A stretch of DNA of 64,000 bases from JBPESN01 sp051710625 (GCF_051710625.1 NZ_JBPESN010000004.1:28475-92474); one strand, 5' to 3'. Numbered from the stretch's first letter, positions 47,301 through 57,566 are shown. The notes: a model not told the origin generated them from the letters alone. Numbers and translations are program-made.

Positions 47301-47878
47301 AGCAGGTTTTCCGGCCCTTCCCAGTGCTGCTGTACCATACGCGCAACCTCCAGCGGCAACGGATAGCAGTGGCGGCGCCAGAAGTCAGCGCTCACCTGCT
47401 GGCGCAGCACCCTTTCATCTTCCACCAGGGTTTGCTGAAACAGCATGCCCGATTCGACGGCGCTGTGGTTCAACATACGCTGACAAAAGCCATGAATGGT
47501 AAATATCGCCGCCTCGTCCATCTGTCGCTCCGCCGCCAGCAAATGCAAAGCGGCAAGCCTATGCTCGTCGAGTTGCGCCAACAGTGCCGCCAGCAGCGGG
47601 TCATCGCTTTCACCGCGCATGCAGGCCAGGCGCAGCTGGTGGACATTGTCGCGGATACGGCCGCGCAGCTCCTCGGTGGCAGCCTCGGTAAAGGTCACCA
47701 CCAGTATTTCTTCGACGCTTAAGGGCCGAGGAAACGCCGCCTCGCCGCCCAGCCCGAGCAGCAAACGCAGATAAAGCGCGGCTAGGGTGTGGGTTTTTCC
47801 CGTACCCGCCGACGCTTCGACAAGGCGGGTGCCCTGCAGCGGCAATGTCAGGGGGTCAAGGCTCTCGGCGGTCTTCAA
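44318..47878 (-). CDS. recB: Exonuclease V (RecBCD) subunit RecB
   Basis: 3'-5' helicase and nuclease subunit of RecBCD. Helicase motifs: VEASAGTGKTHTLAALYLRL near the N-terminus, MIDEFQDTDPQQYRIFRRVY, LLIGDPKQAIYAFRGAD, IITVHKSKGLEFPLVFLPF, LLYVAVTRS. The C-terminal nuclease domain has LKGFIDLVFRW and YYLLDYKSNWLG. I place the start at TTG 47878 (LKTAESLDPLTLPLQG; 1186 residues, E. coli 1180), with AAGGAAAA upstream; no ATG or GTG fits, and the frame above it lies inside ptrA. It overlaps the ptrA end by 23 bases. Confidence 0.93.
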   Translation of the reverse strand: MKTAESLDPLTLPLQGTRLVEASAGTGKTHTLAALYLRLLLGLGGEAAFPRPLSVEEILVVTFTEAATEELRGRIRDNVHQLRLACMRGESDDPLLAALLAQLDEHRLAALHLLAAERQMDEAAIFTIHGFCQRMLNHSAVESGMLFQQTLVEDERVLRQQVSADFWRRHCYPLPLEVARMVQQHWEGPENLLAELLPYLQGEPPEVRDPPALSESILARHVRIIADIDDLKRQWRAAAAEIPALLDAHKLDRRVYSSKNLPSWLAKVNRWAEQQPTVDYQVPDELEQFTSAVLTEKTTAGDPPHHALFAAVQAFYQHRTSLRDLIFVMALAEMRQALEQEKRRRAELGFDDLLSRLDRALAGHGGEALAESVCSRYPVAMIDEFQDTDPQQYRIFRRVYGAKPDCALLLIGDPKQAIYAFRGADIFTYMRARSEVDAHYTLDTNWRSAPGMINAVNQLFQSLPAPFIFSAVPFLPVAAAESNACLRLVVERQPQPALRVWLQPGDGVGVSEYQQCMAQQCAATIRDWLHAAREGEAWLEGRRGRQPLQASDITVLVRNRHEAALMRDALVSLMIPTVYLSNRDSVFDTPEARELLWILQAVLTPEKDTALRTALATGLLGFDAVAIDALNNDERRWEQRVEEFAGYRQRWQKSGVSPMLRQMMMNHRIAETLLASQGGERRLTDMLHLGELLQEASTQLENEYALVRWLALQIASSNPQAANQQLRLESDRHLVQIITVHKSKGLEFPLVFLPFAADFRVQKRPLFHDREAYWAWLDLRAARESRQLAEEERLAEDLRLLYVAVTRSIYHCSLGIAPLYRGSRKKTGASDLHLSAPGYLIQQGHDGDADDLRERLAALASRADGDIVLCEAQAVLAQPLTPAEAPAQALSARRGPEPPRDPWRVTSYSGLQRHGSSVVMELQPRLDIDAAEEGGQQETLQLTPHTFPRGAAPGTFLHDLFENLDFNRPLDPQWLSEQLAQQGIDAVWLPVITDWMEKIIAMPLDGGSLSLARLTPDSRRAELQFYLPIDALVQARDLDQICKRYDPLSARCPPLDFPQVKGMLKGFIDLVFRWQGRYYLLDYKSNWLGEESAAYTRPAMEQAMIAHRHDLQYQLYTLALHRYLRHRLADYHYSRDFGGVYYLFLRGVDAAQPGNGIYHCRPDSVLIDGLDALFTGATWPAMAERG

Positions 47879-50827
47879 CGCGTTCGTTTTCCTTAGGTTG
47901 CACCGGCAGCGCCTGCTGCAGCGCTGAGGCATCGGGGAACGGAGTCCAGCCGACGGGGTGAGCATAATCGGCCGGATCGTTGCCCGCGCCGCCGCCGGAA
48001 ATTTCGGACAGCAAGGCCAGCCCCTGCTGCTTGATGAGCGCCTGTTGGTAATATTTGCTCAGCTGCGATTGCGTCAGCGTCCGCAAACGGGCAATAAGGC
48101 GATCGCGCGTGTCAAAGCGCATATTATCTCGATCCAGATCGCCGGTATAGAGATCGACCTCTTCGCCCAGCGTCTGGGGTTTTTGCTGCAGCTGGACTAT
48201 GACGCCCTGCTTGTACTGCTCGAAATCCGCCGGGTCCAGGCCGTCCAGTCGCTTGCCGGTCTGCGCGAAGAATGCCTGATAGCGCTGGTAAAGATACGTC
48301 GGCTGATAGCGGCCGCTTTGCAGCACAAATCCGACGCCGGCCCGATCGCCGACAAAGACAGGCAGCATAAAGACGGCATAGCCCAGTTGCTCTTGTGTAC
48401 GCAATTGCTTGCAAAACCAGGATTCGGCAATTTGCGATAGCAGATAACTGCACGCCATCCCTTCGATGCGATCATAGCCCAGAGGAACATAGACCGCCGC
48501 TAGAGCGGAATCGGTGCTGTCGAGCCGCTTCCGGATGACTGCCAAAAGCGGCGTGGCGACGGTGGCCTTGTCGGCGCGCCGCCAGTCCGTGCCTGTCAGC
48601 CCCAGGCGTATTTTTAACCCGCGTGAGAACGTTTCAGCCTGCTCGGAGGTCAGATTGCCGACCACCAGCACGTCGAGAGCGGTGGGTTTGATAAGCGTGG
48701 CGCGATAGTCCATCACCTCCTGCAGCGTGATGCCGTCGGTAAGCGCCCGCCGCGCATCCCGCTCTATATAGGGAATATCGGACAGAACCTTGGCCGGGAT
48801 AATCGCCTGAGAGTAGGCTTTACCTTTATCCGTACCGTCCAGTTGCTGACGGAACCAGGTCTTGGCCTGCTGCAGCTGCTGCGCCGTCGGCGATATCGCC
48901 AGATAGCGGTCCAGCAGCGTATTCGCCAGCGGCACCAGTCGCTGGGTATAGCCGCTTGCCTTGATAGTCAGACCATCGTTGGCGTAGGAGGAAAAGCTAA
49001 TACCGCTTACGTAGGCCTGATTGCTCAACTCCGCCAGTTCGAGATTGGAAAGATAGTCGTTTAGTGAATAGAGCACCTGGTTGCGCGCGCTGCTCATGGC
49101 AGCAGCATTGCGAAAGTTCAGCGTGATATCCGCGCGCGGCTCGTCGGCAAACGCGCGGCTTGGCATATAGTGCAGCCGAAGCCCCGGCTCATCGATCAGG
49201 GTTTCGGGGTGTTCTGGATGACGCGTAGGGTAAATCAGGCTGAAATCGTTGGCGATATAAGGATTTAGCGCCGGTAGCGCAAGCACAAGCGAGCGCTGTG
49301 AACGCTGCCAAGAAGCGATCTGCGTTGGCGTCAGCTTACTGACCTGATAAGGGGCATCGACAAAGTAAGCGGTTTTGTCGTGCGGCGCGTCCGGGCTGAT
49401 GAACCAGACGCGGGCGTGCTGCGGCGTCATGGCGTCAAGGCGCGCAGCAATGGCGGCGGGATCGTAGCGGTCGGCCAGATAAGAGGCATTCAGTACATGT
49501 TGCACCGGCACCCGCACCATCGAATCCACCAGCCATTCGATATAGTCCATGTTGCGGGTCATGACCGGGAAACGGAAATCCTGATCCAATACATGGGCAA
49601 TCTCGTCAAAATAGTGGCGCAGGATCCCCTGATGCCGTAGCAGTGACAAATAAGCGAAGATAGCCACCACCACCCGGTCTCGCTGCGCATACCCTTTGTC
49701 GGAAAGGGAGGCGACGATGGCGAAAACACCGCTGTTGCGATTGACCATCGGATCGGCGCCGGCGTCGATGGCGAAAACACCGCTGTTGCGATTGACCATC
49801 GGATCGGCGCCGGCGTCGATGGCGTCCGCCAGCTCTTCCTTCTGCAGCCAGTCCGCCAGCGTGCCGGGGCTGCGGTTGCCGATAAGGTAGCTGATGTAAG
49901 TGTCCGTTTTGCTGCGAAACGCGGCGCTATTATTGGCGATGGGGAACTCGATGCGCAGCATCTTACGCGGCTGCACCGGTTGGTAATGAATCACGATACC
50001 GGTTTGCGCGGCGGTGACTGCCGGCACGGTGATCGGGGGCACCGACGTGTGATGGTTGGCGATACGGCCAAAGGTGTCGGCCGCCACCTTCGCCATTTCA
50101 GGCAGCGACTGATTGCTGTAGATGACGGCGACCATCAGGTTGGCGGAGTAATAGCGTTGGTAAAAGTATTTCAGCGCGTCGTGCAGTTGGCTGTCGGGCT
50201 TATCGCTCAAGGTCTCGAGATTGCCGCCCGAGAAGCGCGAGCCCGGGTGGGCCGGATTCATGGTTTCAGATCGGATTTGCGGCATGCGCAGGCCGTCGCT
50301 GGCGCGCGCCATTCTGAGCTCGGCGTTCACCGCATGACGCTCTTTATCGGCATGAATCGGTCCAGCCTTGGCGCGGCGATGGCGTCCGCCAAGCGGTCGA
50401 TGGCCGGCTGCAGCGCGTCATTCTCCACCTCCAGGTAAAAGGCGGTCCGGTAGGAGGCCGTGCTGGCGTTATGATCGCCGCCGTGCTTTTTCAGGAATTC
50501 AGACAGATTTTCCGGTTCCGGATAATGGCGCGACCCCATCAGGATCATGTGCTCCAGATAATGGGCCAGCCCAAGCTGATTGTGCGGATTCTCCAGCGAC
50601 CCCACCGGCACGGCCACCGCCGCAAGCGATTTGACCGCCTCCTTATCACTCACCAGCAGCAGCGTCATACCGTTATCCAGCCGAATGGCCTGATACTGCC
50701 TGGGATCCTGACTGCTTTTGTGGATGACTTCCCTCACCGGCTGCCATCCGTTTTGCGCCCACCCCGGCGTGGTTGCGCTCATAAAAACCAGAGTGAAACA
50801 CAACAACCCGTTAACCAATCTCAACAT
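47856..50827 (-). pseudogene. ptrA: Protease III (pitrilysin) PtrA, one frameshift
   Basis: Periplasmic zinc metallopeptidase M16. ATG at 50827 follows GGAGAGAGG and starts a signal peptide (LVNGLLCFTLVFMSATTPGWA). The zinc motif HYLEH in GLAHYLEHMILMGSRHYP and the distal Glu region TAFYLEVENDALQPAIDRLA are intact. Near 50350 one indel shifts the frame (expected HADKERHAVNAEL); the remaining 770 or so codons are open down to 47856. A 51-bp tandem duplication adds 17 residues (DAGADPMVNRNSGVFAI twice). Lies between recC and recB. Confidence 0.9.
49716..49817. repeat. 51-bp tandem duplication in ptrA
   Basis: Two identical 51-bp units at 49716-49766 and 49767-49817, in frame; GATGGCG begins a third. 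Identity of the two copies points to a recent event. Confidence 0.92.
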
Positions 50828-50958
50828 TCCTCTCTCCGATACCTGCTTTGCGGGCCGTTCCTGACCACACTTTTTTCCTGGGGTAACACTCGCGTGTAAA
50901 CTCAAACGTTACGGCGCGTATATCCGTTCCCGGGGGCGGCCGCTGCAAGCCTGCCGCC

Positions 50959-53900
50959 TCAGGCTTTCTTTTCGCGTTTCGCAGGCTCACTCTGCGCCAG
51001 ATTAAACATAAAGAGTGGCAGCAAATACCGTTCGGTGGCCGAGATAATCGCCTCAATATGTTGTTGATCCAGCTGGCGCATTAACCGTTGCAGATAAGGA
51101 TCCTCACCTTCGCCGGGGACGTGGGCATTCCCCTGCCAGGTCTGGATAAGCTTATCACGCGCCTGCTGCTGCCGACTCTCGTCCCGATCGATGCGCTGCG
51201 TCGTCCGGTCGTAGCAGTGGCTCAGCCATGCTCCCCCTGAACGCGGCAACAGCAGAAGCGGCGCCGTCATACCCTGACAGTAGCCGGAAACCAGCGAAAG
51301 TAAAAACGCTTTTGCCTGAGCGCCGGGCAGCGGCGCAAAATGCCACTCGCCGCGCATGCCCAACATCCGGCTCGCACCTTCGCCGCCCATAGCGCAGTAC
51401 GCCAGATGCTCCAGCCACAGCAACAGGCCGTCCCGGGCCGATAACGCGCCGGGACGCCAGCGCAGCAGACCGTTCTTCTGCACGTGGGGCAGCCAGCCGG
51501 AAAGTGTGACGTCCTCCAGCGTCAGATCGACCTCAAGACTGTGCGTTTCCGGCAATCGCCATGTCCGCACCTGCTCAGCGAGCGCCGCCATATCCTGACA
51601 TTGTTTGGCCCAGTACAACTCACCGAAGGCGCCATAGGGCAACAGGCCGGCAGCGCGCACCTGGCTAAACAGCCGCTCGGTGCTTTCCCCGTCGATAAGC
51701 GCGTTCACCAGTCTGTCATTAAGCTGATAGCGGGTCAGACCGTCAATGACAAAGGGTTCGTCCGCCGCCAGCTCAAGCGACCTCTGGTGGAAAGACACCG
51801 CAAGACGCTGCACAAACCAGGAGCGAACCGGGTGGCGATAAAAGCGCAGCAGCTCATCCAGCGCCAGCGCCTCGCAGGGCGGCGCCGTTAAGGGAGCGAC
51901 AAAATCCGGCTGCGGCTCGCCGCTGGCGCTGGCGGCCGGCAGCCACTCGTCGGCAAAGCTTTGGTTTTCGCTATCGGCCAGAAAATTTTCCGGCGCGAAA
52001 GGCATGCGGCTATGCCACTGCCAGAGATGTGCACGCACCCGGTCGGCGCTGCTTTCGGCATCGGAGCGCTCGTCGCCGGGCAGGTAAAAACTTTGGGCGA
52101 TATAATCGCTCAGCTCGCTCACCAGTACCGACGGATAGCGCAACGTATTGTCCTGGATGGCGCGGCCGATAAAACTGATATAGAGGCGCTGCTGCGCGGA
52201 CATCAACGCCTCCAGGAACAGGTAACGGTCATCATCACGCCGGCTGCGATCGCCGCATCGGGGCTGCTGCGCCATCAGGTCAAATCCCGCCGGGGGCAGT
52301 GTGCGCGGGTAAACGCCGTCATTCATGCCCAGCAGGCACACCACCCGAAACGGAATAGAGCGCATCGGCATCAGCGTACAGAAGTTGATGGTCCCAGCCA
52401 GAAAACGCTGGCTAACCCGCTCCTGATCCAGGCGCGCGGCCAGTTCATCTTGTAAAAGCGTCACCGGCACCGGTTGGTCATATCCCACCTGCAAACCGCA
52501 CTCCAGCAACTGCCGCCACTGATTTTCTAGCAGTGCCAGCGCCGCTTCCGCTTCGGCGTCGGGCGTAAAGAAATCCTCACTCATTTCGCGGGCGCAGCTT
52601 AGCCAGGCGTCCAGGGACCGGGGTTGGGTAAGCCGGTCGCGCCACTGGCGCAGCCGCATCAGGAGTTCCGCCAACTGCCCGACCAGACCGGCCATCAAAC
52701 CGCTGGATTCGGCGTAGGGCAAAATGCCCTGCCAGTCGCCGCTGTCGCTGTCCATGGCGTAGCCCAGCAGCATGCGCATAAGCCCAAACTGCCAGGTATG
52801 CTGACCGGTGGCGGGCAGCATCAGTTCACGCAGGGTGTCATCGTCCAATCCCCAGCGGATACCGGATTCCTCTACCCACTGACGCAACAGTTGAAGCCCC
52901 CGCTCATTGATGGCGAAGCGGGCCGCTAGCGCCGGGACCTCCAGCAGTGCCAGAACCTGCTCGGCGGCAAACCGACTGCGCGGTAACTCCAGCAGGCTGA
53001 GAAACGCCGGCAGAACCGGATGGAGATGCCGCGCCCGGCGGTCGGAAATGGCGAAAGGCAAATAGCGTTCCCCGCCGGTATTATTGAACACCGCCTGGAT
53101 TGCCGGCGTATAGCGGTCGATGTCGGCCACCATGACGATGATGTCGCGCGGCCGTAGCGTAGGATCCTCCGCAATCATCGCCAGCAGCTTATCGTGCAGC
53201 ACTTCCACTTCCCGCTGCGTGCTATGACAGATGTGCAGGCTCAGCGAACGATCGTCTGGCCGCAGCGGGCGCTTGCCGCCGCCCTGCTCGGGTATCTCGG
53301 GATCCATGCCAATCACGGCGTGGTCCTCAAGCATCAGGATGTCACGCTGCAGCAGGCTCAGCAGGTTATCCTCCGCCGGCTCAACGAACGCATCTACCTC
53401 CGCAATACCGGCCATCTGCGCCAGCAGGTAGAGGTTATCGCGCCCTTGTTTGCCCCAGGAGGCGAGCAGAGGATTACCGGTTTGCTGTTCTCCCAGCTCG
53501 TTGAACAGCGCGTCAGCCTGCTCGGGGCGCCGGAACAGCGCCTGCTCGGTTTGCTGCTGATAGTGCCGGCGACGGCGGTGCAACAACAGTGCGAGAAAAG
53601 CGCGATCGCAGATATCCCCCCAGTAATAGCGGCACGGATTCGTAAACAGCAGGTGAATATCGATATGACGGCCAAGCGCCTGCAGCGCCTGCAAATAAGT
53701 GGGCGGTAGCGCCGAGATACCGCAGATAAATACCCTGTCGGTCAGTCCCGGCGGCCGCGTCTGACTTTCCGTCAGGGTCTGGATAAAGCGCTGGTAAAGA
53801 TTGGCGCTGTGCCACAGCGACTCCCCTGCACGTTCCGTTTCCGCTACCAGCGCCCGCCAAAGCGGGGCCTGCCACCGCTGCGCCTCGCCCATGCCGTCAA

Positions 53901-54363
53901 TCAATTCGCCGCGCTGCCAGCTCTCCAGCCAGTCGGGGCGGTATACCAGATATTGGTCGAACAGATCGGCTATTCGGGCTGCAAACTGGAAACCTTTGCG
54001 CTTGTCCTCATCGTCGCGCAGATAGTCGCCTATCACCGCGAAATTAGGATGTTGGCACAGGCGCGGCAGCAGTGCCATCAGCCGCCAGGTCATCGCCGGT
54101 TTTGCAAACGCGCTTTCATCAGGGATATCGGGCAAGACTCGGGTAAACATTTGCCAGATAAAGCTGGCGGGCAGTGGAAAATCGATATTAGCCGCAATGC
54201 CAAACTGTGCCGCCAGTTCTATCTGCATCCACTGCGCCATACCGTTGCTTTGCACCAGAATGACTTCCGGCTGGAACGGGTCCCGCAGCGGCCGCCCTGC
54301 GATCAGCGCGGCGGCAAGTGTCTTGAGCAGATCCAGCTGATTGGAATGATAAACGGTAAACAT
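50959..54363 (-). CDS. recC: Exonuclease V (RecBCD) subunit RecC
   Basis: Structural and Chi-recognition subunit of RecBCD. 1134 residues from ATG at 54363 (MFTVYHSNQLDLLKTLAAAL), preceded by GAGGAGTTT; E. coli RecC has 1122. Conserved blocks include VQSNGMAQWMQIELAAQFGI, FPLPASFIWQMFTRVLPDIP, FICGISALPPTYLQALQALG, FTNPCRYYWGDICDRAF, MPMRSIPFRVVCLLGMNDGV and GDRSRRDDDRYLFLEALMSA. Ends AQSEPAKREKKA. Frame intact, so all three RecBCD subunits survive. Confidence 0.95.
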   Translation of the reverse strand: MFTVYHSNQLDLLKTLAAALIAGRPLRDPFQPEVILVQSNGMAQWMQIELAAQFGIAANIDFPLPASFIWQMFTRVLPDIPDESAFAKPAMTWRLMALLPRLCQHPNFAVIGDYLRDDEDKRKGFQFAARIADLFDQYLVYRPDWLESWQRGELIDGMGEAQRWQAPLWRALVAETERAGESLWHSANLYQRFIQTLTESQTRPPGLTDRVFICGISALPPTYLQALQALGRHIDIHLLFTNPCRYYWGDICDRAFLALLLHRRRRHYQQQTEQALFRRPEQADALFNELGEQQTGNPLLASWGKQGRDNLYLLAQMAGIAEVDAFVEPAEDNLLSLLQRDILMLEDHAVIGMDPEIPEQGGGKRPLRPDDRSLSLHICHSTQREVEVLHDKLLAMIAEDPTLRPRDIIVMVADIDRYTPAIQAVFNNTGGERYLPFAISDRRARHLHPVLPAFLSLLELPRSRFAAEQVLALLEVPALAARFAINERGLQLLRQWVEESGIRWGLDDDTLRELMLPATGQHTWQFGLMRMLLGYAMDSDSGDWQGILPYAESSGLMAGLVGQLAELLMRLRQWRDRLTQPRSLDAWLSCAREMSEDFFTPDAEAEAALALLENQWRQLLECGLQVGYDQPVPVTLLQDELAARLDQERVSQRFLAGTINFCTLMPMRSIPFRVVCLLGMNDGVYPRTLPPAGFDLMAQQPRCGDRSRRDDDRYLFLEALMSAQQRLYISFIGRAIQDNTLRYPSVLVSELSDYIAQSFYLPGDERSDAESSADRVRAHLWQWHSRMPFAPENFLADSENQSFADEWLPAASASGEPQPDFVAPLTAPPCEALALDELLRFYRHPVRSWFVQRLAVSFHQRSLELAADEPFVIDGLTRYQLNDRLVNALIDGESTERLFSQVRAAGLLPYGAFGELYWAKQCQDMAALAEQVRTWRLPETHSLEVDLTLEDVTLSGWLPHVQKNGLLRWRPGALSARDGLLLWLEHLAYCAMGGEGASRMLGMRGEWHFAPLPGAQAKAFLLSLVSGYCQGMTAPLLLLPRSGGAWLSHCYDRTTQRIDRDESRQQQARDKLIQTWQGNAHVPGEGEDPYLQRLMRQLDQQHIEAIISATERYLLPLFMFNLAQSEPAKREKKA

Positions 54364-54485
54364 AAACTCCTCGCCATGCGCGCCTCCCGCCCTGGGACAC
54401 ATTAACTGCCTGCGCCTACTCTATCGTGATTAGCCCGGAACACAAGTGATCACATGCGCGTTGTGCCGACTGGATCCTGATAAAC

Positions 54486-54702
54486 CTATTCGCTTAAGCT
54501 GATGCGCTCACCGGTATTCATGATGACCGTGGTGGTAGCGCGCCAGCAGCCTTGGGCGCAGGGACGTTCAATCAGGATAATCCGCCAGCCGCTGCCGGTA
54601 CTCCAGCAACCCCAGCGTGATGATGGCGAGCAACGCCGGCGCCAATAGCGCCTCCGCCAGACTAGCGCTCCGTTGCCGACCGGATATCGCGTCGCGAGGC
54701 AT
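54486..54702 (-). pseudogene. ppdC: Prepilin-like protein PpdC remnant
   Basis: From ATG at 54702: MPRDAISGRQRSASLAEALL, APALLAIITLGLLEYRQR, a degenerate type IV prepilin N-helix with Glu near the expected position. A frameshift near 54575 leads to WRIILIERPCAQGCWRATTT, ending ISLSE at 54486; the CxxGCWR part resembles the C-terminus of E. coli PpdC. Position upstream of recC agrees. Confidence 0.65.
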
Positions 54703-54926
54703 GGGAGTTAGCTTATCTTGCGGTGATTGCGGCGGCGCCCTTCGTGGCCGATTGAGCGTCCTGTTTCGCTCTAGAGGCAACGACGTCTTTCGCAGGAGAT
54801 TGGGCGCCCCGTTCCGTTGCGGATAGAACGTCGCGTCACGACCCGCGCCGCCGTCTTGTTTTTGCCGCTGTGCCATCGTCTTGCTCCTCCTCGCGGCAGC
54901 GCGCCACGCCGCTTATCGCTTATCGC

Positions 54927-55490
54927 TTATCCAGGGTCAAAATCCAGCCAGCTGCCGCGCCGCGCCCGCAGAAAATAGGCAGGCCCCGTACCCGGAAACG
55001 CCGCCTCCGCCGGGGCATCCCCCGGCGCTGAAAGAGGATTCACAGCGGCAGAGCCACCCGGTGCCGGCCCCTGAGCGTCCGGCCCCGCCGCCGTAGTGTT
55101 ACCCGAGGCGGTCTGCTCCCCCGTTACCGGACGCGCCTCGGCCCGATATAGCGTAACGCGCTGATAATGCCGCAGCGGCGGCGCCATTAACGTTCCGCCG
55201 CCTTCCCCGCACAGCAGCCAGCCATATCCCCGTTTGCTCGCCTGCAGACATATCCGCAGTGGCTCGGCAGGATGCTGACGGCATTCGCCGTGGCGAGCGG
55301 GCCAGCGCTGGCTAAGCCCCCAGGCGCGCGAAGCTACCGCCTGATGAAACGTCTGCAGATAATGACGCTGCGCCCGGGCCAGCGCCAACGATTCCTGTAG
55401 CAGCCGCTGCCAGCTCAACATCGCCAGCAAGCAGAAGGCGCTTAACAGCAGCAGCGCCAATACGCTGCTGCTGCCTCGCTCCCGCCTCAT
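54927..55490 (-). CDS. ygdB: YgdB-like (DUF2509) protein
   Basis: 187 residues with an N-terminal membrane helix (RRERGSSSVLALLLLSAFCL, prepilin-like), SRAWGLSQRWPARHGECRQH and LRICLQASKRGYGWLLCGEG, matching the order in E. coli YgdB (135 aa). A Pro/Ala/Gly-rich stretch of about 50 residues (PVTGEQTASGNTTAAGPDAQ onward) is extra. Its start overlaps the ppdB stop by 4 bases (ATGA). The frame is open, but its partners are broken, so function is doubtful. Confidence 0.7.
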   Translation of the reverse strand: MRRERGSSSVLALLLLSAFCLLAMLSWQRLLQESLALARAQRHYLQTFHQAVASRAWGLSQRWPARHGECRQHPAEPLRICLQASKRGYGWLLCGEGGGTLMAPPLRHYQRVTLYRAEARPVTGEQTASGNTTAAGPDAQGPAPGGSAAVNPLSAPGDAPAEAAFPGTGPAYFLRARRGSWLDFDPG

Positions 55491-56055
55491 AAATTTCGCC
55501 GCGCCACGATCTGTGTCAACACGTAACCGATCTCCGGCCGCCGTCGGGCGGTGGCGGCCAGGTGGATGCGCGGCGCGCCTCCCGCCAGGGTGGTAAACCG
55601 CAATCGCGTCACCAGCAACTCATCGCTGTTGAACACCTTTTCCCAACCGCCTTCCTGGCAACTACTCACATCACGCTGGGTTTCCAGCGTCCCCCGGCGT
55701 AAGCGATAACCGAACGTTGCCATGGTCAATCGCCCGGGCGCATCGCTGCGCGCATACATAATAGGTCATAGCCGACCACAAGACATGAGTCGGGAGCCGC
55801 TCCCTGGCGCTTGTCGATCCACACCGCGTGCGCGGCGCCGCCATGTTGTGCAAAGCCGGCACGACGCACATCTTTCACAATGGCCAACGCGCAAAGCTCA
55901 AGCTGACGGCGCACTCTGAGCTGCAGCATCACGCTTTCGACGCTGCGTTGCAGCGAGGGAAAAAGATGCAGCGCCACCGTCAGCAGCAGACTGCACGCGG
56001 TCGGGGCAGCCAGCACTTCCGCCAGGCTGAAGCCCCCTTGACCTTCACCCGCCAT
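55487..56055 (-). pseudogene. ppdB: Prepilin-like protein PpdB, frameshifted
   Basis: ATG at 56055: MAGEGQGGFSLAEVLAAPTA has the prepilin peptidase site (G-FSLAE) and hydrophobic helix. A one-base shift near 55750 separates DSCLVVGYDL from MYARSDAPGRLTMATFGYRL and the C-terminal RLRFTTLAGGAPRIHLAATA. Order and overlap with ygdB match E. coli. Confidence 0.75.
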
Positions 56056-56166
56056 CGCGTGCTCTGCGGCCGGCGCGCCAGCCCCGGCAGAAACCGACCC
56101 CAGAGTGACGCCCCCGGCATCCGTCCGGCAGGTCAACACGAAGGGATCCCCGCCTAGCACCCTTGC

Positions 56167-56539
56167 TCACTCTGCATAGCCTGACCCGGCCGCGACCGGA
56201 GAGCACCACACCCGCAGCCGCCCCGCCGGATTGCTGAGAATAAGGTGCGCGGCGCCGGCGGTATGGCGTACCCCGCCCAGACTCAGACTCGTCGTTGATA
56301 CCGGCAGATGGACGCCGGCATAAGGCGCGATACAGCGCGCCCCATCCGCCGCCCCAGGCGGCATGCCATTGCTGGCACACGGTGAAATCCAGTAGCTGGT
56401 GAGAGCTGCTCGCCAACTGCCAGGCGGACTGATGCTGACGCCAGCCATAATTGCCCGCCAGGATCGGCAGAGCGGTTAACGTCAGCGCCAGCAGCAACTC
56501 CAACAAGATGTAGCCGCGATCACGGTCGGTATTATTTAT
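56167..56539 (-). pseudogene. ppdA: Prepilin-like protein PpdA, broken
   Basis: The frame before DRDRGYILLELLLALTLTAL (prepilin helix) has ATA at 56539 where the start would be expected and no Shine-Dalgarno. After HQLLDFTVCQQWHAAWGGG the frame shifts near 56345 to CIAPYAGVHLPVSTTSLSLG and ends PVAAGSGYAE at 56167. E. coli PpdA (156 aa) has a similar layout. Confidence 0.7.
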
Positions 56540-56771
56540 TCAGGAAAGAATGCATGGCAGTCTGGCGCGGCGCGCGGCGGCGCGCGGCGGCGCACCAGAC
56601 GCAGGGGAGGATTATGCAGTGTGCGATGCAATCATTGGCAAGGAGGAACAAGATGTGTCAGCAACCGCGTGAGCGCCGGCACGTTTATGCGGGGCAGTCA
56701 CACCCTTCATTGCCATCTGGATTAGGCGCGAACCGAGCACGACACACGCGATAGCACCGGCCGGCGGCAGC

Positions 56772-57566
56772 TTAAACTGCCACCGGCGCCTTGATTGCCG
56801 GATGGGGATCGTAGCCCGTCAGCTCAAAATCCTCGAAACGGTAATCGAACAATGTCGCCGGACGGCGTTTAATCAGCAGCTGCGGCAGCGGCCGCGGATC
56901 GCGGGTTAGCTGCAAGTCCGCCTGCTGCAAATGGTTACTGTAGAGATGGGTATCGCCGCCGGTCCAGACGAAATCACCGACCTGCAAATCGCACTGCTGC
57001 GCCAGCATATGCACCAGCAAGGCATAGCTGGCGATATTGAACGGCAGGCCGAGGAAAATATCGCACGAACGCTGATAGGGCTGACATGACAAGGTGCCGT
57101 TGGCGACATAAAACTGAAACAACGCATGGCACGGCGCCAGGGCCATTTTGTCCAGTTCGCCGACGTTCCAAGCGGAAACGATAATGCGCCGGGAATCCAG
57201 ATCCTGCTTGAGCTGGAGCACCACTTCCGCCAGTTGATCTATCTGGCGGCCGTCGCTGGTGCCCCAGGCGCGCCACTGGCGCCCATACACCGCCCCCAAA
57301 TCGCCGTTGTCATCCGCCCATTCATCCCAAATGGAAACGTTATTCTGCTGCAAATAAGCGATATTGGTGTCGCCGTTAAGGAACCACAGCAACTCATGGA
57401 TAATCGAGCGCAAATGGCAGCGTTTGGTGGTCACCAGCGGGAATCCCTGGCGCAAATCAAAGCGCATCTGATGGCCGAATATCGATAGGGTACCGGTACC
57501 GGTACGGTCCACTTTCGGCGTGCCCTGCGCACGCACCCTGCGCATCAAATCCAAATACTGTTTCAT
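56772..57566 (-). CDS. thyA: Thymidylate synthase
   Basis: Makes dTMP from dUMP and methylene-THF. 264 residues, equal to E. coli ThyA. Motifs: RTGTGTLSIFGHQMRFDL, catalytic Cys in MALAPCHALFQFYV, YQRSCDIFLGLPFNIASYAL, ending YDPHPAIKAPVAV. Frame intact. It starts 8 bases past the lgt end and forms the usual lgt-thyA transcript. Confidence 0.97.
   Translation of the reverse strand: MKQYLDLMRRVRAQGTPKVDRTGTGTLSIFGHQMRFDLRQGFPLVTTKRCHLRSIIHELLWFLNGDTNIAYLQQNNVSIWDEWADDNGDLGAVYGRQWRAWGTSDGRQIDQLAEVVLQLKQDLDSRRIIVSAWNVGELDKMALAPCHALFQFYVANGTLSCQPYQRSCDIFLGLPFNIASYALLVHMLAQQCDLQVGDFVWTGGDTHLYSNHLQQADLQLTRDPRPLPQLLIKRRPATLFDYRFEDFELTGYDPHPAIKAPVAV

Noticed and set aside
56571..56590. Duplicated 10-mer CGCGCGGCGG between ppdA and thyA
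   Set aside because: It is a real 2-copy repeat, but short, very GC-rich and in a non-coding gap; no effect could be argued.
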